Position numbers and translations under genes: made by a program | Part shown: positions 1 through 11,889 of the stretch, in pieces | Layout: the number at the start of each line of letters is the position of its first letter | Position numbering within the stretch: the first letter of the stretch is position 1 | Notes under the pieces: generated by a model | The model's database searches: none | Told to the model about the DNA's origin: nothing | Seen by the model: only the letters and a program-made list of their open reading frames with translations | Assembly (NCBI RefSeq): GCF_000801105.2 | Contig: NC_079513.1 | Location: 22,784,273 to 22,848,272 of the forward strand | Source: Raphanus sativus | Taxonomy: Eukaryota; Streptophyta; Magnoliopsida; Brassicales; Brassicaceae | DNA: 64,000 bases | Reading direction: 5' to 3'

Positions 1-230
1 TTAAACTACCTAATTTAATGCTTGTCTTTTCCAGTTGATTTAATGTGTTGTCCTAATATAAATTAAGTTACCTATTTTAATATTGTTTTTTCAGTTGAGT
101 TAATGTGTTGTCCTAATATAAAATTTAATTTTCTTTCTCTATTAAATCAATTTCGAAATTATTTATAATTTTATTAATACTGTCTTTTCAGTTTAATTAA
201 TACATTTCCTAATTCTAAATTTACCACATT
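1..230. repeat. Degenerate tandem repeat, about 60-bp unit
   Basis: Two adjacent units (about 8-68 and 69-128) share the phrase TTAATGTGTTGTCCTAATAT and the same order of flanking words. A third, weaker unit follows to about 230. AT-rich, no coding potential seen. Probably the inside of a decayed mobile element; the window edge hides its extent. Confidence 0.5.
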
Positions 231-1286
231 TAATGATAATAAAAATCGCATATGATATGGTAGGAGATCAATATCTTTTAATATTCGAACAAAAACAATT
301 TTTATGTTAAGTTTAAGTTTTTGCCATACATTATTCAAATTTATTTGTTATATAAATTTTTACTTTTATATTTTAAGAATTTAAATTTTTTTTAAACAAT
401 TCAAATGAGTTATCCGAACCAGAACATGAACCGAAATTATAAATACCGAATGAGGCTAAAACCTTTCACTCCAAAAATCTAAAACCCAAAGAGACCTAAA
501 TCAAATCCGAATGAATATCCGAACGCCCATCTCTACTACAAGATATAGAAACTGAATCACTTTATTTATTTTCAAAAAAAATTTCCATTGATTTTCTCAT
601 TAGTCTACAGTAATTATGAAAAGTAATTGTCAAAATCCAATCTGAAAATTATTGAACACGTAAGCCCATTTATAATGAATTAGCAGTTAGATCAAATATA
701 TATTATATTACATTTCATTTTCTTACAAATTATAATCTTAATTTTTATATGTCACAAATTTGTTAAAAGTCTAACAATTATTTATTCTTACAAATTTTAT
801 AAGTAACGTATCATGTTTAATAGCATACTAACCATATTGTGTATTTTCATACTTATCATTTAAAAACTTTGTTTGTTATATATCTTACACATACATCTAA
901 TCATATAAATGTTAGATTTGTTTAGGTGATTTCCAGTGTCGTTGATACATTTTACGTTAAACGCAAAAATACTTAATTTAATATGATTACATTTACAAAT
1001 ATAACATTTAGTACACCCAAATTAAGATTTAAAATTAAATACCGAGTGTGATTATTTTTTAACAAATTTATATTAATAGAGATTCCAAATATTTGGAATT
1101 CGAAAGTATTATGACCCACACCTATACTATTTTAATTAGGATAACTGAATTTATATAAGAATATTTTATTAAAATTTTAATTTTAATTTTTGTTATAACT
1201 GCAAAAATTAGTTTTCGATATAAATTTATTATCAAATATTACAAATAAATCATTTAATACAAAAAAACTAAAAATAGAAAATAAAT

Positions 1287-1316
1287 ACCCGTGCGGTCGC
1301 ACGGGTCAAGATCTAG
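1287..1316 (+). mobile_element. Helitron 3' terminus (5' end not located)
   Basis: A perfect 20-base palindromic hairpin (ACCCGTGCG, 2-base loop, CGCACGGGT; 1287-1306) is followed after a few bases by CTAG (1313-1316) and a T. This is the standard 3' end of plant Helitrons: a hairpin close to CTRR, inserted before a host T. I could not fix the matching 5' TC terminus, which may lie in the preceding kilobase or outside the window. Confidence 0.65.
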
Positions 1317-1493
1317 TTTGAATTTAAATTGCATATCCGAACTGATCCTGAATTGGTTGGAATCGTTCCTGATCCAAACCGAAACATTATCGGTTCTTAT
1401 ATGAAAACATGAAATTCCGGCCATCGATATCTCTGATAACGTTTTCAACCTTTTTTCCTTTAGATAAATAAACTTTAGAAAAAAAAAATCTTT

Positions 1494-1529
1494 ATCTGAA
1501 TGATCTTTAAAAAAAAAAAATCTGAATGA
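1494..1529. repeat. Micro-insertion: oligo(A) tail flanked by 10-bp duplication
   Basis: ATCTGAATGA occurs at 1494-1503 and again at 1520-1529. Between them lies TCTTT followed by about 11 A. The form is that of a retroposon 3' tail with target-site duplication but no body. Confidence 0.5.
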
Positions 1530-1555
1530 CTTATATTACCATGTGACATGCCTTT

Positions 1556-1589
1556 AGTAATTTACTTTTCTTTTACCAAGTAATTTACT
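1556..1589. repeat. Micro-insertion: T-rich 12-mer flanked by 11-bp duplication
   Basis: AGTAATTTACT (1556-1566 and 1579-1589) flanks TTTCTTTTACCA. Same architecture as the other micro-insertions in this window, reading as a tail on the minus strand. Confidence 0.45.
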
Positions 1590-1886
1590 AAATTTTGTCA
1601 TTAAAAACTGAATTTCGCATGTGGTGGTGGACCTGGTGGTGGTGGATGGTGATGGACAGATATTTGTGTAAACGGTATGAAATCAATTCACATCCATCAA
1701 TGTAGATACAGAGAACAGATCAACACAGATGTAACATTCTACTCACTCACTTACCTTACCTTTAATCTGCGGCTCAGGTTTTTTTGAGCTCCTTAGTATT
1801 CTTGACACGAGAAAAAAAAAGAAGAGAAATAAGATTTTTGCAGAGACGCTAATCTCTTGTGTGTTGAATCTTTAAGCTTCTCTTGG

Positions 1887-2834
1887 ATGGCGTCTATTTT
1901 CAGACCTTCAGTTTCACTTGACCTACGACCAAAGGTAACACTCAAACTTCTTCAGGCACACAGATTAAGATCACTCCTAGTTCTTTAAGACTGTTCTTAT
2001 CTCACGACATGGTCTTAATTACTCTTAGACGCTAGTTTTCTGTTAAGCTTATAAGAAACTGAAATTGAGATGAGAAATTTGGATTGTGACTGATGATGAA
2101 TCGTTTTGGTAAACTGCAAAGGTGACCTGCACGAATCTCTCCACTAAAGAACAACTTAAGTTTCAGAGCAAGAGTCTGAGAAAAGAGAAGCTCAACGTTA
2201 GGTTACGTAGCGTGAAAGCTAATCAAGCACCAGGGACTAGTGTGGTTACAGAGCTTAACAACAAAACCGGTAACTAAAATCTTAGACCCTTAATCTTGGA
2301 TTATTAAAACGTGTCGTTTTTTTAATTAAATTGATTGTGTGTTGTGTTGGGTACTAGATTATGGAGTTGTAGGGGTTCACCATGTGGGTCTGCTGTGTGA
2401 AAACCTAGAAAGGTCACTTGAGTTCTACCAGAACATTCTAGGACTTAAGATCAACGAGGCGAGGCCACACGACAAGCTTCCCTACAGAGGAGCATGGTTA
2501 TGGGTAGGTTCAGAGATGATTCATCTAATGGAGCTTCCAAATCCTGATCCATTAACTGGTAGACCCGAGCACGGTGGCCGTGATCGGCATGCTTGTATCG
2601 CAATCCGAGATGTTTCAAATCTCAAAAAGATTTTGGATAAAGCTGGTAATGTCTATACTTCTTTCTTGTCTTTGCCATTAGGGTTGTCTTTTAATTTCTT
2701 TGTTCTTAACGAAGATGGTTTGTTATTTGTGTAATTGTGTTGTAGGGATTGAGTATACGATGAGTAAGTCAGGGAGGCCAGCAATATTCACTCGTGATCC
2801 AGACACAAACGCTCTTGAGTTTACTCAAATTTGA
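1887..2834 (+). CDS. Glyoxalase I / VOC-fold family protein (At5g57040-like)
   Basis: Four exons, all with GT-AG introns and continuous frame: 1887-1934, 2122-2269, 2358-2645 and 2746-2834, giving 190 residues. The first ATG of the transcript-like region is used. The N-terminal 50-60 residues are rich in Ser, Thr, Arg and Lys with few acidic residues and look like a plastid transit peptide (inference). The rest is one vicinal-oxygen-chelate domain beginning VVGVHHVGL, with a His in the first strand, a later MIHLMELP strand and the final AIFTRDPDTNALEF strand with a Glu, the usual places for metal ligands. Family members are lactoylglutathione-lyase-like; the exact substrate of this single-domain plastid type is not established here. 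Confidence 0.88.
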
Positions 2835-3184
2835 TTCTCTAGTTTCTCTTTCGGGTCTTCTAGTGTATGGATGAATGGGATATAAGTTGTAGATACATAC
2901 TTTATACTTCTCAAGTAGTCAAGTCTTACCTCTACAATGTTTATTGAAGTTCCTTTGATTTATATTATTTCTTACCCCAAAGTAAAAACAAAAACCGAGA
3001 CCACAATTCCTAACTTGTAAATATAGTTTACTTTTTTTTCTTTTTTTCCTTTACCACAACACAAGAGAACATAAGCTGGTTGAAGAGTTACAGACAGACA
3101 TGATGATGAACCACACGATTCAAACAAGTTCAGGGTATTTAGTATATATACAAATTAGACTATTATATATATATATGTTTGTGA
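2835..3184. other. Intergenic, tail-to-tail gene ends
   Basis: About 350 bases between the stop of the glyoxalase gene (plus strand) and the stop of the U-box kinase gene (minus strand). It presumably holds both 3' UTRs; a short TA run is present near 3164-3177. No further gene seen. Confidence 0.6.
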
Positions 3185-6100
3185 TCAAAAGGAGCCAAGA
3201 GTAGTGGAGAGGTCTAAGCGTGAACGAGATCTCCACTCTTGTATAGCCGATTTGAGAGTATGGTTTGGTGTGAGATCGCAATGCTTGAGCCGGTGCTTAG
3301 TCACAGGAGACACGTTTTGGTTATGTTGAATCCAAGCTCTTATCGCTTTTCCTTCGTACGTGAATCCATCAGCTGCTATATATGGATCTTCCATTATCTC
3401 CTGCAAATTTTAATCCTGAACCATTAAGTATTGTGTTTTCTCGTTAAGAGATTTAAAAATGGTCGTTGTCTTCGTTTTTTACCTTAAGAATCGGACAGAA
3501 ATAGTGACTTGGTGGTCGTACGTTATCTTGTTCTGTCTTGAGTCTCTCATTCGCAGATTCAAGAATCCGTTTGAGAGCAGGCAAGACTTGCGTGTCGAGA
3601 TCCGGTCTGTCTCTGCACTTGAGCTGCGAACACTTGATCGCGATACGAGCCAGCTCTTCCGCTTCCGCCATGGGCCAGTCTCTGACCGATCCATCCAACA
3701 TATCTCCGAAACAGCCTCTCTTCACCGCGTCCTCGACGCAGAAAAGAAGACCGTTGGGATGTCTGGCGGTCAAAAGCTGGAGGATTATGATACCGAACGC
3801 GTAGAGATCCGACTTCGGTCTGATGATCCCGGTTCTCTGGTACTCGGGGTCCATGTAGTAGAGTGTACCGGCGATGATGGAGTTTCTGTAAACCGTGACG
3901 CTGTCTGGCGCCTCTTCTGACATGAGTTTGGCGAGTCCGACGTCGCCTATTTTGCTGACGAAGTTTCTGTCTAAGAGAATGTTTCCTGGCTTGAGGTCGC
4001 GGTGGACGATTGGGTCGGGTTTGGAGTTGTGGAGGAAAGCTAAGCCGCATGCGGTTTCGTATATGATTCTGAATCTTATGAACCATGAGAGAGATGGTTT
4101 CCCTTTTTTGGGAGAGATGTGAGCGTCTAAGCTACCGTTCTCCATGTACTCATAGACGAGGCAACCGTTGTCAGGACAAGCACCGAGGAGAAGGACAACG
4201 TGAGGATGTCGAAGCTGGCTTAAGACAGAGATCTGCAAAAATTAAAAAATGGACAGTTGATTTCAGAGATCTTAAGAGAGTTAAAAAGTCTGTTTTAGTT
4301 TGTGAACTTACCTCTTTTAGAAACTCTTCTTTCTTCTCTAGTGAATCGGGTTTGAGAACTTTAAGAGCCACCGGGGTGTGGTCGAGGCTGCATTTGTATA
4401 CTTTTCCGTATCCTCCTTCACCGATTATTTTACGGGAAGAGAAGTTATCTGTAGCTGCAGCTATCTCTTCCTTTGTGTACTTTCTGTACCGCCCGTCTTT
4501 CAAGAAGAGCTGGTCGATGACTTTTTGTTTCTCTATGGACTGCTTGAGAGCGCTGAGCTCGGCTAGTTGCCTCTCGCAGAACTCTTTGGCTAGCATTGAT
4601 TTTGCTTCTTGGACTTCTTTAACGGCTTTTAGATGCTTTTCTTTCTCTTCCGCTGCTGCTTTTCTCAGCATTTCTTCCTTTTCAAGAGCAGTTATGACCC
4701 TTCTCGTTTCTTTAATACACTCAGAGGAAAGAGACTGCACCTGAGATCACAAATGTGGGTTTGATTGAGGTTATGAATCCATTACATGACTGAAGACAAG
4801 AGATCGCACCTGTGTTTGTTTATGAACTAGCTCTTCACAAGCTTGTTTGTACATGGAAAGAGTGGTTTCTACTTCTTTCCTTAGCTGCGCTACTTCAGAC
4901 TTAACATCTGTCTGCAAAGAAAAACATGTCTTGAGAATCAAAATCATAGCATAGTACAGAATCGACACAACATAGTGGGTAAAAACGTAAACGTAAAATG
5001 TTTTTACCTTTGGTGGTTTTATGTTAGCTCCAGGATTCAACTGCATTTTACTACCGGAGACAATGCTATGTCTAATAACAGAACGGGTGTGTTCGTCGTC
5101 GACCAAACCGAGGTCAGTGGAAGATTGTGCATCAGAGAACACTCGAGAGACTGGTTTACTATGCGGCAAAGAGGCAGGCCTTCGAGTGTGGTTCCTGCCT
5201 GAGGATGATATGGATGAAGCAGACAGGCCTGTCTTAGCTGAGCGTGTGCGGCTGAAAGTTTCGGTATAAACTTCTGCTCCTTGGGGTATACGGAAACTAG
5301 ATGATGAATCTGGTGAAAAGTTTAATAGCAAGCAATAGAAATTAAAAAATCATCATCTTGAATTCACATTTTAGATCACTGAACGTGAAATGCTAAAAGA
5401 CTGATCCATATACATACATACCTGGAGATAAATGATTGGTTGATTTGGTTAATATTCTATCTTTGCAGATAACATATATCTCACATGTCTCCGGAGCTTC
5501 TCGTAGTACTGTTAATGGCATTTCTTGTCCTTTTCTCCTGGTAAAACAAAGTCAAACGTCTAAGCAGTCTGAGCATACCACAAATAGTTTTATTAATAAT
5601 GGACCAAACTCACACCCGAAAGCTAACTAAAGAGAGCGAAAATTTGCCACAAAAACTGATACATTATTCTCATTCACATTGAACACTCAATGTGAGAGAC
5701 TGTAATCCACAGAGAGCGGGAAACTGAATCTGGACTACTATATCATATTAGTAATGGGCGTAACTCACCCCCAGAAACTAAGTCGGACATATAGTAAGTT
5801 TCGATCATAAGTCTCTCTATCTAGAAAAGAGCAAATATACAAACCGAGACGGATAATAATCATAATCAATCAAGATTCCTCAGATACAAAATGGAAACAA
5901 TAATACCTTGTGAGGAAACTAGAAGAGCAAGAGCCAAGCACTAAACACTCAACCTCACTATCTGACACGTGCTTCAAAAGCGCCTTCCCGGGATCAACAT
6001 CTTCCAACAACAACGTCTCAACCTAACCAGTAAAAAAAAACTCTCACTCAACAGTTACACAAAAATTCGAATAAACCAATAGAGAGAAACTCACTTTACT

Positions 6101-6520
6101 AGAACCGCAGAGTCTCTTGAACGGCACGAAGACCTGCTCGTACTCCTTCCTCAGATCTCGCTTATACATCGACACCACACTCTCCTCCAACTCCTCCACC
6201 CGAATCTTCGATCCAGCTTCCGAAACAAACCACAAAAATCACACGGTGAGATTTGACGCAAAACTGATTCAATGAGAAATTTCGAGAGAGGGATGGAACT
6301 TACAAGGAGACGGGATAGTGGTGACGGTAGGCATGACGTGAACCAGAACCAACCGATCGACGTTGGGGAGGAGATTCTCCACGGTCCAGCGGAGAGCGCG
6401 ACGGCTAGCAGCTCCTCCTACTGCGTCTCCGCCTACGGTTCCTTTGACGGCGACGGCTACCGTGGAGTAAGCCGGAGCTCCGCCGATCGATTCGAAGAAC
6501 TTGTTCGACATCACCACCAT
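3185..6520 (-). CDS. USP-kinase-U-box protein (At5g57035-like, RLCK/PUB type)
   Basis: Nine exons on the minus strand join in one frame to 789 residues: 6520-6304, 6216-6095, 6022-5907, 5537-5422, 5309-5008, 4911-4810, 4740-4312, 4232-3483 and 3400-3185. Residues about 15-150 form a universal-stress-protein domain (STVAVAVKG at the start, [11 protein letters not shown] at the end). A Ser-rich linker follows, then a Glu/Lys-rich coiled coil (about 295-430). The kinase domain (about 440-700) has [10 protein letters not shown], the ATP-binding Lys in [14 protein letters not shown] (an RD kinase) and IGDVGLA where most kinases have DFG; DVG is common in this plant subfamily. A U-box (about 715-785, [16 protein letters not shown]) ends the protein and predicts E3 ubiquitin ligase activity. 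Substrates are unknown. Intact in this window. Confidence 0.9.
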
Positions 6521-7004
6521 GAAACTTTCTTTCTTTCTCGACTTTGACTTTTTGATGGATTGGAGAAAAGAAGAGTTTGGTTTGGTGATGTATTTATTGA
6601 CTACTCGTGGAACTAATAAATTAAAGCGCCTACTTATTAGAAAAGTCTTTTTTCGAAAATTGTTTGTTTTTCTTTTTTTTAAGTTGTGTGGGGCTTATAT
6701 TTAGGTGTAATTTAAGATTGTACATTTTTGTTTTGGTTTTAACAGATTAGACCTAGTAAATCTTTTTTTTTGTTTGTTTGTCAACAGACCTAATAAATCT
6801 ATTACTATTATGCGATTTTCTGAAGTCTAAACACAAGCTTTTCCCATTACCGTGAGAAAAGCCTATGCGCGATTAAAACTAATAAATTGCCTTTAATGAT
6901 TTTGGAGCTGTGTTGTTTTTACATAATCTATCAATTGATTAGGTCGATTCTGGATATTTATTAATACATAATAGACTGACTATCGCATTCAAATCTGGTC
7001 TGGG
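6521..7004. other. Promoter-side intergenic region of the U-box kinase
   Basis: AT-rich sequence upstream of the minus-strand kinase gene. No gene seen. It contains one micro-insertion (6749-6800) and runs into the hAT element at 7005. Confidence 0.5.
6749..6800. repeat. Micro-insertion: T8 plus GTTTGTTTGTCAAC between 15-bp duplications
   Basis: AGACCTAGTAAATCT (6749-6763) and AGACCTAATAAATCT (6786-6800), one mismatch, flank a 22-base insert. Read on the minus strand the insert is GTTGAC...AAAAAAAA, a tail-like sequence. Confidence 0.55.
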
Positions 7005-7507
7005 CAGAGCCGGATCTGAAATTTTCGGGGCCCTATTCAAAATAAAGATGAATTTATCGTAGCTTTGATGATAAAATTAAAAAGCTAACATAAAAAAACT
7101 ATAGAACAAAAAAAATTCTTTAGTTTTCTTATCAACTGATTTGCTTTTTACAGAGTAGAGAAAAGAGGAGAAGTTGAAAAGACTATCTCTCATAAGTTTC
7201 CTCTAGTGAGTTAAAAATGATGTTATTTACTTATTTAAATTTATTATAATATTTACGATTATTATTTAAATAAAAATAAAGTACAGAAAGTCGAATAACT
7301 TACCGTAGTTACTTGCGCTAATGTTAACAACTTTTTTATTTTATTTTGTACAGTACAAACCAAAACTTTGTTTTTTAGTTTGACTTTGCACCTAAAATAA
7401 ATATATTAACATTACATATCTACAAAGGGAAAAACTGGAAATGGAGGCCCTATTAGATGGGGGCCCTACACGAATGTTTCGTGAGACTATGCCCAAGCCC
7501 GGCTCTG
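7005..7507. mobile_element. Non-autonomous hAT element with perfect 8-bp target duplication
   Basis: The element starts CAGAGCCGG and ends CCGGCTCTG, an exact terminal inverted repeat. The flanking 8 bases are identical, GGTCTGGG at 6997-7004 and 7508-7515, the duplication length typical of hAT transposons. Subterminal GGGGCCCTA (near 7028) has a mirrored GGGGGCCCTA near 7460. The 503-bp interior is AT-rich with no transposase, so it would need enzyme supplied in trans. The perfect duplication suggests a fairly recent insertion. Confidence 0.85.
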
Positions 7508-7589
7508 GGTCTGGGAGTACTATAGACTACAAGCAAAAAAAGAAGGTAAAGGTTGGATCACTACAGTTTAAAGTTAAAAAATAGCCTTA

Positions 7590-7765
7590 GATCATCATTA
7601 TTGGGAAACTCTTAAGGCAGTCCTTAAGGAAGAAAGGGAGAGGACCGAGGAGAAAAAACAGAGAAAAACCCTTAAATAAGGGCTGCTCTTATGTTTTCAT
7701 GACACAAAAAAAAAAAAAAATTAAAGCTAAGGGCTTTTGTATATTGTCCTCCAATAATGATGCTC
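7590..7765. mobile_element. PIF/Harbinger-like (Tourist-type) MITE
   Basis: Termini GATCATCATTATTGG and CCAATAATGATGCTC are inverted repeats with one mismatch. Both sides carry TTA (7587-7589 and 7766-7768), the usual target duplication of this superfamily. Length 176 bp, no coding capacity. Confidence 0.75.
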
Positions 7766-9170
7766 TTAGAGATAAATTGAACCCATAATAACTTGGAAAA
7801 GAAATAAAGATTAAATCAACTAATCTACAAAAAAAATTATTGAAATATGACACGACCGGAAACTAGTGCTTGTATAGCTTCCTATCAGGCCGGTATCGAT
7901 CACACTAGTTGATCCGAGTTTAAAATATATTCGGGCTAATGCTAGAAGTAGTTAAATTGCATGTCACCAGACTACCAAGTAAACTGTCTGGAGCAAAGCT
8001 TAATTAAGCTCAAACTTTCTATATAAGCGTGACTCTATTTTAAGAGAGACTCGAACTGTGAGAAATGTTGTAACACATTCCCAAATTTCATCTACCACTT
8101 GACTACTATCATACGGGTATTGGAGTTGTGCTTTATGTTTTTCATTACGTCAAAGGGCCATGTGTCACTAGTTCAGCTAGATGCAACGTCCTTCATCTCT
8201 TTCACGGTTTTACAAATGATTTCATAGGTTATCCAAATATAGTAGATTCATAGCATAATTTTTTATTTTGATAACCGTGGACATCCAGCGATTTGAAATC
8301 AATTGACTAATTCCGCCAAGTCTGCAGCAACCTTATATTCTTATTATTTAAAATAGTTCAAGTGGCTAACGGAAATCGAACTATGAGTTCACCGTATTGA
8401 GATTGCTTTCAAACATAAATTATTTTAGCACTTGAAATTTTAAATTGTGAATTTTTTTCTGTTTTAAAGCACAAAACACTGACTACTACCTACTCGCTAT
8501 GGTGATCTTCGAACTTGGATCGTATCTGGACATTTAAAACAGTTTCAGACGGGTACTAATTTCAGGCAAGATTAAAAATTGCATCCATAAGTTTTTGTTT
8601 GAACAAATTAGCCCCAGTATATTGATAATTTAATTGTCAAAAATGCAAGATGATTAAAAAAATGCAAGATGATTAAGGAATCGTTAAAAGAATGTTCCGT
8701 AATTTATAGGGTTGACGTTACCAAACATATAATACATTTGAATAAATGTGCATATAGTGAATTTTAAAATGACACTATGACTAGCAACTATTTTATAAAG
8801 GGTGAGTAGAATTTTCATTGGACTAAGAAATTTTAATTATCTAATATATATTGCTTGTTCTAAGATTCTGTATGTGATGCATCGAACATATACTTGTTCT
8901 TAGGACTTGTTAATTAATCTAAATAAATGATTTAAGACGGCACATAAACCACTTGCATTATTCACTATCCGATATTCCCAGTCTCCGATAAGAAAATTTA
9001 TAAGGAATAAAAAAGAGAAAGTGTAAAGATTAACGAGTATTTGCACAAAATAACAACGAAATCCATCGTATTTAAATAAATGTCAACCGTAGAATTTTTC
9101 TACCAAATAAGCTGGATCGAAACGATGTTCAACATTATGGGACACGTAGTTAGTTGAAAGAGGAAGCAAA
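7766..9170. other. AT-rich intergenic DNA
   Basis: No gene seen. The only structured element is a 16-base direct repeat, AAATGCAAGATGATTA, at 8641-8656 and 8661-8676, separated by A residues only. Confidence 0.5.
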
Positions 9171-9760
9171 AGGTCACATGGAGTAGGGCTGATATAGTTT
9201 GCGCAATGAGTACCGAGATTTGCTTTCATCACGTGGCTGGCAATCAGAGAGATATGCTCTCGACAGGGCAACGTACTGGACAATAGGGTCAAGCACAATG
9301 TTGTCTCTTCTGTGGGAAACCTAATGAAACAAGGGACCATTTGTTTTTCGAGTGCCCATACACTTTGTATCCCATGCACTTTCACGCTGTGGCTCAAGGT
9401 GGCTGGGAATTTTGTTTGACGTGACCCAGATCCTGATTGGGATACCACCATCACACGGCTCTTGACAGGCCGCTATGATCGACATAGCTACATTCTCCTC
9501 AGACTGGTACTACAGATTATTATTACTATATTTGGAGGGAACGTAACGAGAGGGTTCACAACCATCTCTCGAAACCGGTGGAACACATTGTTCATTTGGT
9601 GACAAAACGGTTCACAACCGTATCATGTCAACTAAATATTTCTTGAAGCCGCGATTTACAAGGTTTACGCGGTTTGATGAGTAGGTGGTTTCGAAGCTCA
9701 CACTACATAATTTGAGACTGTAATCTTATTCATTCATCTATGTAACGATTGTTGAGGAAA
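9170..9760 (+). pseudogene. LINE-type retrotransposon 3' remnant (zf-RVT region)
   Basis: In one plus-strand frame near 9260-9370 the translation reads LSTGQR, then a stop, then QCCLFCGKPNETRDHLFFEC. This is the zinc-binding domain that follows reverse transcriptase in plant LINEs (Cys-x2-Cys ... His-x4-Cys). Further on, near 9525-9560, a WRERNERVHN phrase matches the usual end of these proteins. Internal stops and frame changes make it a dead, 5'-truncated copy. The reverse transcriptase itself is not present. Confidence 0.7.
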
Positions 9761-9866
9761 AAAAACCTCTTAGGATTGTACATATATTATTTTTACATTA
9801 ATAATAAATTTGAAATTTCATCAAGAAAAATATTTATCTATTTGATTTCTAATTATTAGTAACATA

Positions 9867-9966
9867 NNNNNNNNNNNNNNNNNNNNNNNNNNNNNNNNNN
9901 NNNNNNNNNNNNNNNNNNNNNNNNNNNNNNNNNNNNNNNNNNNNNNNNNNNNNNNNNNNNNNNNNN
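9867..9966. other. Assembly gap (100 N)
   Basis: Exactly 100 N, the conventional placeholder for unknown length. Sequence left of it (LINE remnant, intergenic) is unrelated to what lies beyond the matching point in the right arm (55810 onward), so the repeat is cut by the gap. Confidence 0.98.
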
Positions 9967-10171
9967 TAGTGTTAGATTCTGGAGATTGGCTTTTTTGATC
10001 GATTCGATTCGATTCTTCTCGATCTGTTGTTTCTCGCCAAGTATTGTTTTTGATCGATTAGATAGTTTGTGATTGAAAGGAAGACGTTTCACTGCTTTTT
10101 CTAAATTCTCTTTGAATTGTTGTTTCATATACATATAGGCATAGTTTTGGTGGCAGTGTAGAGTTTGCTCT

Positions 10172-10189
10172 CTGCTGCTGCTGCTGCTG
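10172..10189. repeat. (CTG)6 microsatellite in VDAC4 5' leader
   Basis: Six CTG units upstream of the VDAC4 start codon, in the probable 5' leader or its intron (an acceptor-like TTTGCAG lies at 10313-10319). Copied at 55587-55604 in the right arm with the same number of units. Confidence 0.7.
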
Positions 10190-10344
10190 CCTCTCACGTG
10201 ATCAGATTTGATTAGCTCAGAGAGTAGTATTGAAACTTGGAACATTTTTTTTTTTTGTGAACCTTTGCATACTGATGACATGGCCTTTTGATTCTGCGTT
10301 TGCCTATTGAAATTTGCAGTGCTTTTTTTCTTTATACTCGAAAG

Positions 10345-11889
10345 ATGGGAAGCAGTCCAGCTCCGTTTCCCGATATTGGCAAGAAAGCCAAAGGTAAAAG
10401 TTGTAGCAGATTGTGGACCCCTTGCTTCTCAGTGGCTGCCCCATTTATTAACCATTTGTTAATCTGCAGATCTTCTAAACAAGGATTACATCTTCGACCA
10501 GAAGTTTACTCTGACAATGCTGAGTGCCACTGGAACGGTATGTTGGATTGGTTAAATCAAATCTTGCAGAAGTCACAATTTGCTTATATGACATTGTTGA
10601 ATAGAATCTGTACTGCTGCTACATGTTTTGTTAATTAGGATTAGAGATATACATACCATACACTTCGTTATTAGAAAGAAGCAGTCAGCTCGATTTATCA
10701 TGGGATTACTTAAGAGTATCTGCTTTGTATGCCTTTGATTCGTAAAATGAGTGCAATATTTTCTTAGAAGCAGGAACTTTGATAGCCAGCAATAGTATAA
10801 TACTTAGTTAATGTACATACTTTAGTTGCCTAACATGGCCTTTTATGTATCGTAAGTTGGATAGTTTTTGTGTCCTCTGCAACTAAACGGTAATGAAAAT
10901 TTCTTTCCAACAGGAATTTGTGGCGACAGGTTTGCAGAAGGATGATTTATTTCTTGGCGACATAAGCACACAATATAAAGGTCAAAACACCATTGTTGAT
11001 GTCAAAATCGACAGCCACTCAAGTGTAAGTAAATATCTGTAGTGATACATGCTGTCTGATCTTTTGGCACCTTAACTCTCTCTCTCCTTAACCATATTAC
11101 TGAACACATTTATGCAGGTGTCGACGAAAGTAACTGTCAAAAATCTCATGCCGTCTGCTAAAGCTGTTATCAGCTTCAAAATACCTGATCACAAGTCTGG
11201 CAAGGTCAGTGCATCATAACCCATATGATAAATGATCACTCTAGTCTCAATCAGTTTCTGCACTCTTTAGTCTTAACATGTGTCTCTGTTATAATACAGC
11301 TGGATGTGCAATATGTTCATCCTCATGCTACCCTCAATTCCAGCATTGGCCTCAACCCAACTCCTCTGCTCGATCTGTCAGCAACTATCGGAAGCCAGAC
11401 TGTTAGCCTCGGTGGTGAAGTTGGTTTCGACACAGCTTCCTCTTCGCTAACCAAGTACAACGCCGGAATCAGTTTCAACAAGCCAGACTTCTCTGCTGCT
11501 CTCATGCTGTAAGTAACAACCAAACACGACCCTCCTCCATTTTGCTTTGGCTTTTTTATGGAACTGAGAAGAGTGTGATAACTTGTAGGGAGGATAAAGG
11601 GGAGAGTCTAAGAGCCACTTACGTACACACGGTGAATCCAACCACATCCGTTGCTGCAGAACTGATCCGTCGCTTCTCGAATCATGCCAACAGTTTCACC
11701 ATCGGAAGCTCTTACTCTGTCGATCCTTTAACAACGGTGAAGACAAGACTCTCTAACAATGGGAAAGCAGGGATGGTGGTACAAAGGGAATGGAGATCCA
11801 AGTCGCTTATCACTCTCTCAGCTGAGTATGACTCCAAGGCTGTGAACTCTTCACCCAGGGTTGGTCTCGCTCTCGCCCTCAAACCATAA
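10345..11889 (+). CDS. VDAC4: Voltage-dependent anion channel, VDAC4-like (left copy)
   Basis: Six exons with GT-AG introns: 10345-10393, 10470-10537, 10914-11024, 11118-11204, 11300-11508 and 11589-11889, giving 274 residues, the normal length. The start MGSSPAPFPDIGKKAKDLL is the conserved plant VDAC N-terminal helix. The remainder alternates polar and nonpolar residues as expected for the 19-strand barrel and ends GLALALKP. It forms the metabolite and ion pore of the outer mitochondrial membrane. Synteny and sequence point to Arabidopsis VDAC4 (At5g57490). The second copy on the minus strand (53887-55431) has the same exon positions, with a constant coordinate sum of 65776. Confidence 0.93.

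Larger units (their letters stand above)
231..1886. other. AT-rich intergenic region upstream of the glyoxalase gene
   Basis: No gene seen. It holds a patch rich in CCGAA words near 410-530, typical of decayed plant transposon ends, the Helitron 3' terminus near 1287-1316 and two short insertions with target duplications (1494-1529 and 1556-1589). The last 200 bases are presumably the promoter and 5' UTR of the gene starting at 1887. Confidence 0.5.

Noticed and set aside
3453..4122. Long plus-strand and alternative-frame ORFs over the kinase exon
   Set aside because: They are shadows of the minus-strand kinase domain exon, which has full motif and splice support.
9083..9454. 123-codon minus-strand ORF near the first gap
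   Set aside because: It is antisense to the LINE zinc-domain remnant, which explains the sequence better.
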